NCBI RefSeq assembly: GCF_000276665.1
Contig: NW_004955463.1
Coordinates: 10,268,523 to 10,332,522 of the forward strand
Origin: Chinchilla lanigera
Taxonomy: Eukaryota; Chordata; Mammalia; Rodentia; Chinchillidae
Direction of reading: 5' to 3'
DNA length: 64,000 nt
The notes beneath the pieces were generated by a model. That model made no database searches, had not been told where the DNA came from, and saw only the letters and a program-made list of their open reading frames with translations. Below, piece by piece: positions 11,327 to 21,069 of the stretch (position 1 is its first letter; each line of letters begins with the position of its first letter). The translations under genes were made by a program, and so were the position numbers.

Positions 11327-13267
11327 TCCATTGCCTCTTGTTACACATTACCTGTCTTTTTCTTGATGGAGGGTCATATCTCTTTTACATGATCTCTTCA
11401 TAAATGGAAATTCACATCTTATGTTTTATCTCCCCATCTCCAGGAATTATCACAGACCCAGTAAAATATATTTAATGCCTATTAAGTGAATAAATTAATT
11501 GATAAATTAATGAATTGAAAAGCAGTTATACATTAAAAATATGTTTGCTCCCAATAGGTTGCCTCCTGCATTTCTGTTGCTGATCTCCAAAGAAAGCCAG
11601 AAAAGGGGCTCTTTACTTGTCATTCTACAGTGTCAACCATAACATTTCCCATCTATGTCAAGGGCTGGCCTGGAGCTTTCTGGAATTTCTGTCCATTTCT
11701 GATGCCTGCTTGGAGGGAAAGACTCTCAATGTGAAACTCTTCACCAAGACAAGAGAATGGTCGAGAATCTAACACCACAGGGGACATCTCAATATATAAA
11801 TTTGGAAATAGGAGTTCTGTGAAGATGAAAAATTTTATTTTTTGAAAGGCTTTAATTGTGAGAGTTCATATGTAGTCAGTCAAGTGAGGAGACACAAGGA
11901 GCTGCAGAAAGTAGACTATCATGTAAAGTAATCTGAAAATGACTGGTTGTTATACTACCTCCAGTAAAATGATACCTGCTGTTGAAGAAACATTTCTTTC
12001 CTCCACAAACAGCTTCAATACTGTAGGCAACAGGAAAACTATGGAAGCCAAAGGTCAGGAACAGGCTGGGCATAGTCACCTGCACACAGAAAGAGTGAAC
12101 CTGCACACAGGGGGAGTTGAACCCTAGTAAGATCTTCCATCTCCTTTTCTTGCATCCAGCATGGCATGTGATGCCGGGCAATGCAGGCTCATGTTATACA
12201 GATGAATGCATAACTTTACATCTATTTATTTTCATAACTAAAGTCAGTTTCTGGTTGGAAGAGTATATTTGCTGACTGATGAATGTTAACTAATATTTTT
12301 TTTCAATGAAAATTTTTGTGAATGTGTGCTTGTGTTTGTGTGTACTTACGTGTTTTGTGGTATATGCGATCAGAGATTCATTTGCCTTTTCTCTACATAG
12401 GAATTATCTTTCAGCATATTTTGTTTCATCTCAGCTTGGATCAACATAGTATACTTAGCCAACAGAAGACTGAATGACCGTGTTTCTTTCTACCTCATCC
12501 TTCATTATGCACATAACACCCATCTCTGTTTTGCTACCTGTATGTAGAGAATAACATTTAGACATGAATAGAATTGGGCAGAAGTCTGCAAAATGGAAGA
12601 GTTATGTGAAAACACAATGTAGCATTTACAAACTTATCTTAATTGTTATCACTGTCTTTGATGTATTCTAGGAATTTTGAAAATCACACTCTTAAATCAT
12701 TTCTAAAACTGTCAGTAATTTGCATCATGGTTGGACCAGAAGTTCACAGAACTGAATATTCATGCAAGTGCAAATCATTTTAGCTTCTCTACAGACCTGG
12801 AGCAAATAAACTTTAGTTTAAATTTTCATCAGCATATATTTTAAGAAGTTTCTTTTTCTCATTTGTAGAACAACCTCTCACTATTTATTACATTCCAATG
12901 TATAGGCTGAAATTATGTTTAATGTGTTTTAGAAAATATATCTGAATGTTCTCATAAAGATCTCATTATGTGATTTATAGTACTTTTCCTAGAAGATCAT
13001 GCAATCATCTAACTTGCATTAATTAAGTAACTTTTGGGGGTCTAGTATAGGGTTTGGTACTGGAAGGTTGTTAAAAAAATTAGAGAATTTCAATGGAGCA
13101 AAAGCTCAATATTCACATTAGTTTTATCGTCCTAACCAGATTACATTTTATTGTATCTATGTTCATTGATGTCTTGAAAGAACTAGTATGTACTAGAATC
13201 ATTGGATACATATCATAAAAAATGACCTGAACCTGTAAGGGATAATAGAGAGAAACACCCAGAGTGT
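11327..13267. other. Non-coding stretch, no gene recognised
   Basis: No repeat family or gene is recognised with confidence. A local direct repeat of CCTGCACACAG occurs near 12080-12110, and TG-rich sequence lies near 12317-12365. The reading frames near 11876-12181 overlap on both strands and look like chance. Confidence 0.4.
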
Positions 13268-13281
13268 TTGAGCAAAAGTTT

Positions 13282-13383
13282 TTTTTTTTTGTTTGTTTGT
13301 TTTTTTCTCCAGTACCGGGAACCGAACTCACGACCTTGCGCTTGCCAGGCAGGCGCTTTGCTGCTGAGCTAAATCCCCAGCCC
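13282..13383 (-). mobile_element. Young ID-type SINE
   Basis: On the minus strand it starts GGGCTGGGGATTTAGCTCAG and carries the young-subfamily block GCGCCTGCCTGGCAAGCGCA. The B-box region is GAGTTCGGTTCCCGG, followed by an A-rich tail with CAAACAAAC units. TTGAGCAAAAGTTT occurs on both sides (13268-13281 and 13384-13397), a perfect 14-bp target-site duplication. Confidence 0.95.
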
Positions 13384-13394
13384 TTGAGCAAAAG

Positions 13395-13472
13395 TTTTAT
13401 AGGCTGTGTACTGGCTTTTTGGAGCACCAGTACACAAAAAATTTTATAGGCTGTTACTGGCTTTTTGGAGCA
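13395..13472 (+). repeat. Local duplication of about 32 bp
   Basis: TTTTATAGGCTGTGTACTGG plus CTTTTTGGAGCA (13395-13426) is repeated as TTTTATAGGCTGTTACTGG plus CTTTTTGGAGCA (13442-13472). About 15 bp separate the copies. It lies directly beside the right target-site duplication of the SINE insertion. Confidence 0.85.
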
Positions 13473-13624
13473 TTATTGACAAGGTAAATAGTTAGCTCTA
13501 AAGTTGTACAGTAAGTAACTTTCCCAACTGTATATTATGTCTCTGGTAAAATGTATAACTAAATGTGAGTGGGAAGTTAATAGAACAGCAGTAAGTAGAC
13601 TGAGGTGTCGTTTTAGGTGATGTA

Positions 13625-13770
13625 TATCTCCAGCTTTTTGCAGCTATGCAACCTCCTGAAACTTTCTCTAAATCTTAGTTTTCTAACCAGAAAATTCAGG
13701 TTTATAAAATAGTTCCTCATTCATATGATTGATGTTTGAATCAAAGAAGATAATGGCTGTTAAATATTCA
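13625..13770 (+). repeat. MIR SINE fragment
   Basis: GCAACCTCCTGAAACTTTCT, then CTAAATCTTAGTTTTCTAAC CAGAAAATT, then an AGTTCCTCATTCATATGATT part follow the MIR core order 'aacctctctgagcctcagtttcctcatctgtaaaat ... cctacctcatagggttg'. Old and diverged. Confidence 0.45.
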
Positions 13771-13844
13771 GTGCATTACTTCACAATACTAGATTTTAGG
13801 CTTTAACTGTTACTTTATTTTAATTAAAAACTCAGGAGAGAATT

Positions 13845-14030
13845 GAGTTTGGAGACATAGACCTATAATCTCAACACTGTGGGAGGCTGACAAAGGAGGA
13901 ACATAAACGACAGTTGAACTTGGGCAACTTAGTGAGACCCTGTCTCAAAATAAAAAAGAAATGAAAAAGAAAGCATAGGGCTGTACCTCAGTATCAAGGC
14001 CACAAGTTCAACCCACAGCACCAATAAACA
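13845..14030 (+). mobile_element. B1 plus ID-like composite SINE (old)
   Basis: A B1-like half (ACCTATAATCTCAACACTGT GGGAGGCTGA, then GTGAGACCCTGTCTCAAAAT) is followed after an A-rich linker by a decayed ID-like half (GGGCTGTACCTCAGTATCAA, GTTCAACCCACAGCACC). The same B1-then-ID order recurs at 25085-25290. That suggests one dimeric SINE family, such as the B1-dID type described in some rodents, rather than two chance insertions. Confidence 0.6.
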
Positions 14031-14731
14031 ACTAAAACGAAGAAAACTTGGGGGAGTACTCTGGTTTCCAGACTTGCAATAAAATTCTACATGTAAAAAG
14101 TCACCCTTTCTTCCTAAAATAAAAACACAGAAAGACAAATACAAAGAGTTATAATTTACTGGAAAAGAAAGGCATTAGCAGCAGCCTCCATGAGAACCTG
14201 GGCTGTGACAGGTGAGTCTGAACTGTAATTGTGAGGGGCTGCAGGTTCCATCTCAGTTCAAATCTAAGAGCTAAAAACTCCAGGGAACCCAGTCACAGGA
14301 TGACCTTACTCATGTTCCTTCTACCTAAAAGACCTCATGGGATTCTCATGGTGAACAATGCAGAAATATCTCCTTATCCTTTTCTAAGAGGCAGAAGAAT
14401 AAAAATCATTTGCAATATACCAAAATACTCTGCTGTTACTCTCAAAGTCTGCCTTAAGAACAAGCCATTTTACCTACTAGGATCTTACCAGAAAATAACT
14501 GACCTGGAAAGGCAAATATCCAAGTCTAACCCCCTCTAGCCACCAAGTAGTTAAGGGACATGTTCAGATCCTATCTCTCCATATATTCTGTCCTAACTTA
14601 GAGGAAAAGCCCTGAGAAGTATGTAGGAAATGTACAATCCAGAGGTACAGCTCATTATAAAAATGAAGCCCAATGTAAAACTGCAGAATGCCCCTCTTTC
14701 TTCATGTCTGCCACCACATTAGTAAAAAACT

Positions 14732-15689
14732 ACTATGGTTTACATGTAAAACATTTCCCAAAAGTATCATGTTTAGTGGTGGAGCTGGTCAGAAGGGACA
14801 AGTCTCAGGGGATATAACCTGGAAGAGTGTATTCTAATCCCTGGCTCCTCCCATCTTTCACTGCTTCCTACTAGCATGTGGTGAGCAGTTTTCTTCCACC
14901 ATGCTGCTTCTTCTTTGTAGCTGGGCAACCATGGACTGAACTCATTGAAACTTTATGCTAAAATAAATCTCGCAGTGAGCAGAGCCAGCCCATAGGAGAG
15001 GTGATATAGGTTTAACAAGAAAGACTATAGTGGCAGTGCTTTCAAATTCCTCTGGAATTCACACCTCACCACAACCTGCCCTGGGTGCTGAATATGCAGC
15101 TACAGGACTTAGTGTTTACCCTGCTGGATTTGGATTTCACACTGGCCCAATGTCTGTCTAGTCTCCTGTTTCTCCCCTTTGGAATGGGAATGTTTGCCCT
15201 GTGTCATTGTATTTTGGAAGTGTTTAACGATTTTTTTTTTTTTTTTTCATAAGGACACATAGCTAAGAGTTTTCCTTGAGTCTCAGAGGATACTTTGAAC
15301 TTAGAGTTTTCAGCAGTGCTGGAGCTCTTAAGATTTTGGCAACTCTTAGAGATGAACTTATTGGATTTTAGATGATGAGATGGACATGGAACTTTTGGAA
15401 ACCAGGGATGGAATGTTATGGTTGAGATGTAAATGTTCCCCAAAGGATCACATTGGGAGGTAAGGCCTGATCAGCAGGCTCAGGTCATTGGGACTGTGAC
15501 TTGAAAAGTGTGTTCTCATGCCAAGATTCTCCCTCTCCTCTTGGCTTCCTCCAAAAAGGTGTTTTGCCATGTCTCTTCTTCCTTGGATCCAGTTCACCAT
15601 AAACTGAAGCCACTGAAACTGAGCCAAAATAAACTTCTGAATTGTGAGTGTTGGGTATTTTGGTCTAGCACAGGGAAATGAATAATACA
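14732..15689 (+). mobile_element. MaLR retrotransposon, LTR-internal-LTR
   Basis: The left LTR (14732 to about 14985) starts near TATGGTTTACATGTAAAACA and carries AAAATAAATCTCGC near its polyadenylation part. The right LTR (about 15414-15689) starts TGTTATGGTTGAGATGTAAA, has CCAAAATAAACTTCTGAATT, and ends near TAATACA. Between them, about 430 bp match the layout of MaLR internal sequence: CTGGATTTGGATTTCACACT, GGAATGGGAATGTTTGCCCT, CATTGTATTTTGGAAGTGTT, then GATGAGATGGACATGGAA just before the right LTR. MaLRs are non-autonomous ERVL-related elements without full gag or pol. The two LTRs differ visibly, so the copy is old. Confidence 0.8.
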
Positions 15690-15769
15690 GACCTACTTAC
15701 AGAATACCTCTAACTTGGTGTGTCATTCTAGCTAACAAGAAAATTTATATAATTTATATATGTGAGCTA

Positions 15770-15995
15770 AGATAATTGTACTATTAATTTATATTAGTTC
15801 ATTAAAAGAAACAGTGCTTATATTGTTAGATCAATTTTGTGTGCCTCTATCTGGCAATGAACAACTACTTTGAAGATAACAATATGTGATATTATAACCA
15901 TTGTTAATTTCCTATGACCTTCATCTGAAATTCTGTATAGTTTTTATTGTTTCCTTCTTTCTTTAAAATGTAAGATATAGTTAATAATAAAAACA
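15770..15995 (+). mobile_element. L1 3' end fragment
   Basis: It resembles the L1-derived half of the U6 chimera downstream. Shared blocks include AAAAGAAACAGTG, ACTACTTTGAAGATAACAAT ATGTGATAT, ATTGTTAATTTCCTATGACC and GTATAGTTTTTATTG, in the same order and spacing. It ends in an A-rich AATAATAAAAACACAG tail. This is a truncated L1 carrying only the 3' untranslated end. Confidence 0.7.
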
Positions 15996-16146
15996 CAGTC
16001 AAGAAATAGAAAGCGTCAACACAAGACCCTCATACAGCAGGAATTTTAAATCATTGTGATTAATATGCTAAGGGCCTTGGTGGATCAACGGGAACAGATG
16101 GGCAATGTAAGCAGAAAGGTGGAAATTCTAAGAAAACCAAAAAGAA

Positions 16147-16443
16147 GTGCTAAAGATCAAAACTAGTGCAACAAAAGTAAAGAATGCCTTTGATGGGCTT
16201 ATTAGTGGACTGGCCAGGGCTGAGGAAAGAAACTCTGACCTTGAGGGTATCTCAACAGAAACCTCCAAACCTAAAGAGCAAAGACAAAAAGCTGAAAAAC
16301 AAAACACCACAAAGAGAATATTTAAGAATTTTGGGACAGCTACAAAAGTTCTACATAAGAGGAAAAGCAGAATGAAAAAAAACAGAAAAAAGCAACAGAA
16401 GAAATATTCAAAACTACAGTTACTGACCATTTCCTTAAATTAA
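16147..16443 (+). pseudogene. L1 ORF1 fragment (coiled-coil region)
   Basis: A 98-codon open stretch rich in K, E and Q resembles the coiled-coil and hinge of mammalian L1 ORF1p, the RNA-binding chaperone of L1 retrotransposition. The pattern 'NAFDGLISGLARAEERNSDL' fits the ORF1 heptad region ('AEERISDLED' in other L1s). The first M is internal to ORF1 and is not a true start. Further ORF1 sequence resumes after the SINE and the chimera (about 17136-17330, for example GAAATTATCCTCTGAAAGTG), in broken frame. Non-functional remnant. Confidence 0.75.
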
Positions 16444-16566
16444 TGTCAGAAGCCAAACCATGAATCAAATAAGCATGGGAGATGCCAAGCAATATAAATA
16501 CCAGGCAGATTACACCTAGGCATATCATTTGCAAACTGCAGAAAAGGAATGAAGAAAGTATCTTGA

Positions 16567-16666
16567 TTGTTTTTTTTTTTTGGTTTTTCTCCGGTACCAG
16601 GAACCGAACTCACGACGTTGTGCTTGCCAGGCAGGCGCTTTGCCGCTGAGCTAAATCCCCAGCCCC
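16567..16666 (-). mobile_element. Young ID-type SINE inside L1 ORF1
   Basis: On the minus strand: GGGGCTGGGGATTTAGCTCA, GCGCCTGCCTGGCAAGCACA, GAGTTCGGTTCCTGGTACCG, then a tail of GAGAAAAACC and a run of A. AAGAAAGTATCTTGA flanks both sides (16552-16566 and 16667-16681), a perfect 15-bp target-site duplication. Confidence 0.95.
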
Positions 16667-16755
16667 AAGAAAGTATCTTGAAATAAGCCAGAGGGATAGG
16701 AAAAATTCACCTATCTAGGAACTAAGACATGCACTACATCTAAAATGTCAGAAGC

Positions 16756-16862
16756 GTGCTCACCTTGGCAGCACATATACTAAAATTGGAATGATACAGA
16801 GAAGATTAGCATGGCCCCTGCGCAAGGATGACACGCAAATTCGTGAAGTGTTCCATATTTTT
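16756..16862 (+). pseudogene. RNU6 (pseudogene): U6 spliceosomal snRNA retrocopy
   Basis: Full-length 107-nt match to U6, the catalytic-core snRNA of the spliceosome, which is transcribed by Pol III from an external promoter. The ACAGA box (ATACAGAGAAGATTAG), the AGC triad region (TTAGCATGGCCCCTGC) and the 3' ACACGCAAATTCGTGAAG segment are present. Compared with the U6 sequence I recall, there are five substitutions: three in the 5' stem-loop (GCTCACCTTGGCAG for GCTCGCTTCGGCAG), AATGATAC for AACGATAC, and AAGTGTTCC for AAGCGTTCC. Four of these are C-to-T or G-to-A changes at CpG sites, the usual decay of methylated DNA. The upstream bases are L1 ORF1 sequence with no TATA or proximal sequence element at the expected spacing. 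With the L1 fusion and target-site duplication this marks a retrocopy, not an active gene. Confidence 0.9.
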
Positions 16863-17135
16863 GTATGTATGCATATACAGGACAGTTGAACTACTGTCTT
16901 CTATTTCTTTGCTGAAAGAAACAGTTAATGATTCCTTGATTGATCAATATTGCATGTTTCTATTTATTTTCCTGAAAAACCACTTTGAAGATATCAATAT
17001 GTAATAGAATAAGTATTGTTAATTTCCTACCACTTTGTTTGTAACTCTGGATTGTTTGTATTGTTCTTTTGTTATTTTGCAAATGGTTGTCTGTTTGTTA
17101 ATGTTTTCCTTCTTTTATTTTTAAAATAAAAAAAG
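16756..17135 (+). mobile_element. U6 snRNA-L1 chimeric retrocopy
   Basis: A U6 snRNA copy (16756-16862) is joined at its terminal T-run to an L1 3' end (about 16863-17120), which runs into an A-rich tail (TTTTAAAATAAAAAAAG). TAAAATGTCAGAAGC precedes the U6 start (16741-16755) and recurs directly after the tail (17136-17150). This perfect 15-bp duplication proves that U6 and L1 parts were inserted as one unit. The L1 half matches the L1 3' fragment at 15770-15995. U6/L1 chimeras are a known product of L1 retrotransposition, made by joining U6 RNA to L1 RNA or by template switching during reverse transcription. The host site is itself L1 ORF1, so the event is younger than that L1. Confidence 0.92.
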
Positions 17136-18013
17136 TAAAATGTCAGAAGCCCTGCAAGCAAGTGTGGGGTGAAATATTTGGTGTTGAAAGAATACAAAAA
17201 TTCAACAACTTAGTCTTTCATACTCTGAGAAATTATCCTCTGAAAGTGAAGAAATGAAGATGTTCTCAAATGAACATAAATTGAGGGTATTTATTACTGG
17301 TAGAAAATCCTTTACAGTATAGGAAAATGATGTGTTTTAGAAATTCAGATCTATGAAAGGAAAAAAAGAGCACTTAAAAAAGAATAAGCGACTGAAAACT
17401 TCCCTTTGAATTCTTAAACAGCAAATTATTTGCAGACAGCCCCACACATGCAGCACACAAACACCATGTACACAGTCAATAAAGAAGTGCAGTTACTATG
17501 CTTGGAAGAAAGAGAAAGTGGAAATGTACAAAATGTTCCATTAAAACTACACACATACACACACACACACACGTAACAGAAAAAGACTGGAAGAGAGCAG
17601 GCATAAAAGACAAGGAAAACAAAAGGGAAACAGCAATGTTGCAAATATTAATCTAACTATGTCGATGATTGCTTTGCATCTCAATGCTCTTAATAGACAA
17701 ATTGAAAGCCAGATATTGTCAGAATGGATAAAACACAACTTAAGTATAATTTGTTTACAAGAAATTCACTATAAATATAAAACACAGACACATACATTCA
17801 AATCATGGAAAGATATGTAATATTAACATTATTAAGTGCAAGTAATATCTATATTCACCACAAGGAGAGTCTTCTGAATGGAAAATTTATCAGGGGTAAA
17901 AAGAGGTATTCCATATTGATAAAGGCATCATTTGTCCAAGATGACAAAATAATCCTTGCCATGTATGTGTTTAATAACAGACCATTAACACACATGAATC
18001 AAAAACTAATAGC

Positions 18014-18103
18014 AGGGACAGGGATGTAGCTCAGCGGCACAGTGCCTCTGTGGCAAGCACAAGGTCCTGAGTTTGATTCCTGGTACCAAACAAAACAAAA
18101 CAA
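18014..18103 (+). mobile_element. ID-type SINE, variant copy
   Basis: GGGACAGGGATGTAGCTCAG, CGGCACAGTGCCTCTGTGGC, AAGCACAAGGTCCTGAGTTT and GATTCCTGGTACC, then a CAAAACAAAACAAAAG tail. It is close to the young family but has a changed centre. It lies inside L1 ORF2. Confidence 0.88.
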
Positions 18104-19469
18104 AAGACCTTAAAAGAACTGTAAGGAGAAATAGGAAAATCTACTATTATATTTGGGGCTTTCAATACTGTTCAGCCAGAAATATACTGACCCAACTGGC
18201 CAAAAATCAGTAAGGGAATAGTTGACCTCAACCACACTATCGGTCAGCTGAATATAACAATGACATGCACATTCTTCTCAAGATCATGTGAAACATTTAC
18301 CAAGATAGATCACATTCTGGGCCAATAAAATGTACATGAACAAATTTAGAAAAATTGAAATCATAAAAATCTTGCACTTAGACCACAGTGGATTAAACTA
18401 GAAGCCAGTAAGGGGAACAAATCTGGAAAGTCTCCCAAAATAACTGGAGATTTTACAACAAACTGCTAAATAACATATATTTAAGAAGAAGTCTCAGGGA
18501 AACTAAGCACTTAAATTACAGGAAAAAAATATACTTTATTGAAATTTGGGAGAAGGAGGGAATTTGTAGTACTGACATCATATATTATTAGAAAATACCA
18601 TAAAAAAGATCTAACAATCAGTCACCTGAGTTCTATCATAAGAAACTAGAAAAAATAAGTAGAAATAAAAACAAATGAAAAAAAATACAAATTAGATCAG
18701 AAATTAATGAACTTGAAAAAAAGCAAATCAATGGAAAAAAATTAATGTAACCAAAGACTAGCTCCTTCAGAACTTAATGAAATCAATTCATTTAAATCCA
18801 GGCTAAAGAATAAGTATAAAGAGGAAACAAATAGATAATCTATTTATGCATACGTTTATTAGATGCTTGGTCAATGACGAACAACCCTGAAACCCAGAAA
18901 GCATCAGTTTGAAATGATTTCACTGGTGAATTCTATCAAACATGTAAGGAAGAAATCACAGCAATACCTACATCTTTCAGTAAATACAAACAGGACCCAT
19001 TCTATTAAGTCAACTTTACCCTAATACCAAAATCAGATAAACACAACACAAAAATGAAACACCACAGGTCAGTATCCCTCATGAATACAGATAGACACAT
19101 CCTCAATAAAATATTAGCAGATCTAATGAGCACTGTAAAAAAGAAATGTAAAACATAACCAGGAGACCTTTTCCCAGGTATGTAAGACAGATTCAACATT
19201 CAACAATCAATTAATATAATCTATCACATCAGAAAGCTAAAAATACTATGAATATATCAATATATACAGAAAAAACATTTGACAAAAACTCAACACTGAT
19301 TCATCATAAAAATACCTCAGTAAACTAGGAATAAAAAAGAAAGTCCTCAACTTGATAAGGAATGTCTACAAAAGACACATAGCTAATAGTATACCAATTC
19401 ATGAATTCAAGGAAACTTTAAGCTCTCTCACCTAAGATAAAAATAAGGTAATAATGTCCCCTCTTCCCA

Positions 19470-19870
19470 TCCCTTTTCAATATTCTTTTGGAAGTTTTAG
19501 ATAATTGGATAAGACAGAAAAAGAAATAAAAGGTATACAAATTGGGAAATAAGAAATAATATTGTCCTTGTTCACTGATAACATGATAATCCATATAGAC
19601 ATTCTGAAACAACTGACTGAAGTCCTTGATCCCTTTTCTCACTATTACTTTTCAATATTGTATGGAAATCCTACATACTGGGAATAAGTATATATTCCCA
19701 GTATGGGAAGTGAAAAAGAAATAAAAATATATACAGATATGCACTAGTATATAGAAGTGAAAAAGAAATAAAAATATATACAGATATGCAAAGAAGAAAT
19801 ACTACTGTCTTTATTCATAGATTACATGATCATCCCTATACAATCTTAAATGATTGACTGAAAGCCTTAT
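19470..19870 (+). repeat. Internal duplication within L1 ORF2
   Basis: The reverse-transcriptase segment at about 19470-19625 (TTTTCAATATTCTTTTGGAA ... TTGTCCTTGTTCACTGATAA CATGATAATCC ... GACTGAAGTCCTT) recurs at about 19648-19868 (TTTTCAATATTGTATGGAAA ... CTGTCTTTATTCATAGATTA CATGATCATCC ... GACTGAAAGCCTT). Within the second copy a 37-bp sequence occurs twice without change (19707-19743 and 19754-19790, period 47 bp). Confidence 0.75.
19674..19705. repeat. Perfect 13-bp inverted repeat
   Basis: CATACTGGGAATA is followed by a 6-base spacer (AGTATA) and its exact complement TATTCCCAGTATG. It could form a hairpin. It lies inside the duplicated L1 segment, and its right edge abuts the first 37-bp repeat copy. 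Confidence 0.9.
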
Positions 19871-20048
19871 GAAACTATTAAGTCATTATAACAGAGTTGC
19901 AGGACAGAAGGTTAATACAGGAAAGTGGACTGCCTTCCTATTTGGCAATGATGAACAACTGGAGTTTAAGATTAAGAACACAATATCATTTACATTAAAA
20001 TTTCAAAAAAATAAAATAATGAGATATAACAAAATATATAAAGGTTTA

Positions 20049-20420
20049 TGTTATGGTTTGTGTCTGGATGTCCCACCAAAACCTCATGTAGTCATGGGTC
20101 GGTCCACTAGAGTTCTTGATTGATTCATGGTCCGGTGCGGGGATTGAGTATAACTGCTACACCAGCCCTGTGGTGAGTACCCTCTATACAATATAATGGA
20201 GGGAAAGTGTTTTTTCTCTGCTCCTTCCCTATTTGCTCTTGTTGCTTTTGCTGTTTTCCACAGCCATGAACTGTTTCCCTCTGCCATGTGCCACTCTGCC
20301 TGGGAGCCAGTCGAGTATGGACTGAAACAACCACAAATTCTGAGCTAAATAAATCTTTCCTTCCTTAATTCTGGGTGTCAGGTATTTCATCTCAGAAATG
20401 AGAGCAAAGTAGCTAAGACA
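20049..20420 (+). mobile_element. MaLR-type solo LTR inside L1 ORF2
   Basis: It begins TGTTATGGTTTGTGTCTGGA, has a GCCATGAACTGTTTCCCTCT central part and GAGCTAAATAAATCTTTCCT TCC near the polyadenylation region, and ends AGCTAAGACA. The five bases before and after are GTTTA and GTCTA, a near-match target-site duplication. L1 ORF2 reads through on either side, confirming a clean insertion. Confidence 0.88.
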
Positions 20421-20516
20421 GTCTACATGAGGAAAACTATAAAACTGTGATAAAAGAAACCAGGGAAATTCAAGTATATATATATCCCAAGTAGAATATC
20501 TTTGCTTCGTATTTCC
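20421..20516 (+). mobile_element. L1 ORF2 continuation after LTR
   Basis: GTCTACATGAGGAAAACTAT AAAACTGTGATAAAAG continues the reverse-transcriptase thumb-like region interrupted at 20048. Confidence 0.7.
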
Positions 20517-20885
20517 AATTTGTATGCCTTTCATTTCTTTTTCTTGTATGTTTGTTTTTGCTAGTATTTCCAGTATTATGATGAACAGAAGCAGTCAGTG
20601 TAGGCATTTTTACGTTGTACTGGAATAAGATAAGATTTCAGTTCTTCCCCCCATGATTGTGAGGTTTGTTGTGAGCTTTTCATATGGTCTGTTTTCCCTT
20701 AAGAAAATTTCTTTCTCTAATTTGTGAAAATTCTTTTATCCAAAAATGTTGTTCAGCTTTGTCAAATGCTTTTTTAGCATCTATTGATATTACCATGGGA
20801 TTTTAAATTTTCATTTTGTTAATGTGGTATATCATATTGATTGATTTGCATATGCTAAACCAAACTTAAGTCACAGGGATGATGG
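20517..20885 (-). mobile_element. L1 ORF2 fragment, minus strand
   Basis: Reads as antisense L1 reverse-transcriptase sequence. TGCCTTTCATTTCTTTTTCT, TTTGTCAAATGCTTTTTTAG CATCTATTGATATTACCATG and TTGATTTGCATATGCTAAAC CAAACTTAAG are typical antisense ORF2 strings (catalytic region and upstream). It sits between plus-strand L1 pieces, so it is an inverted segment or a separate insertion. Confidence 0.75.
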
Positions 20886-21060
20886 AAAAGAAGCTTAGAT
20901 ATTTTGGTAATTTCTTACAAATCTAAACACACTATGATTCATTGATCACAACCCTTGGTGTTTATCCAAAAGATTTAAAACCTTATGTCTCACAAAACTT
21001 GCACAAAGATGTTTAGAGTGCTTTATTAATCATTGCCCAATTGTTGTACATTTTAGATGT
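20886..21060 (+). mobile_element. L1 ORF2 3' part, plus strand
   Basis: TTACAAATCTAAACACACTA, CCTTGGTGTTTATCCAAAAG ATTTAAAACC and TGCACAAAGATGTTTAGAGT GCTTTATTAATCATTGCC match the C-terminal end of L1 ORF2. Confidence 0.7.
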
Positions 21061-21069
21061 TATTTACTC

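Larger units (their letters stand above)
16000..20048 (+). mobile_element. L1 LINE, plus strand, ORF1 to ORF2, multiply interrupted
   Basis: ORF1 (16060-17330, minus insertions), an inter-ORF part with a CA run (17330-17640), ORF2 endonuclease remains (17640-18600) and reverse transcriptase remains (18770-20048) follow in order. The element is cut by a SINE (16567-16666), a U6-L1 chimera (16756-17135), another SINE (18014-18103) and finally a MaLR LTR (20049-20420), beyond which ORF2 resumes. Many stops and frameshifts show it is an old, inactive L1. The ORF2 part 19470-19870 is internally duplicated. Confidence 0.85.
17640..20048 (+). pseudogene. L1 ORF2 remnant (endonuclease and reverse transcriptase)
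   Basis: ORF2 encodes the endonuclease and reverse transcriptase of L1. Early parts match the N-terminal endonuclease: 'ATTGTCAGAATGGATAAAAC', then a 'TTGTTTACAAGAAATTCACT' stretch corresponding to the LQETH region. Later parts match reverse transcriptase: the TTCACTGATAACATGATAAT segment at about 19570 corresponds to the catalytic ADD-type motif, here mutated. Stops and small gaps occur throughout. Reverse transcriptase sequence continues to 20048, where an LTR interrupts it, and resumes at 20421. Confidence 0.7.

Noticed and set aside
16756..16862. Functional U6 snRNA gene
   Set aside because: No TATA box or proximal sequence element stands at the right spacing upstream, the sequence has five changes, and it is fused to L1 inside a target-site duplication.
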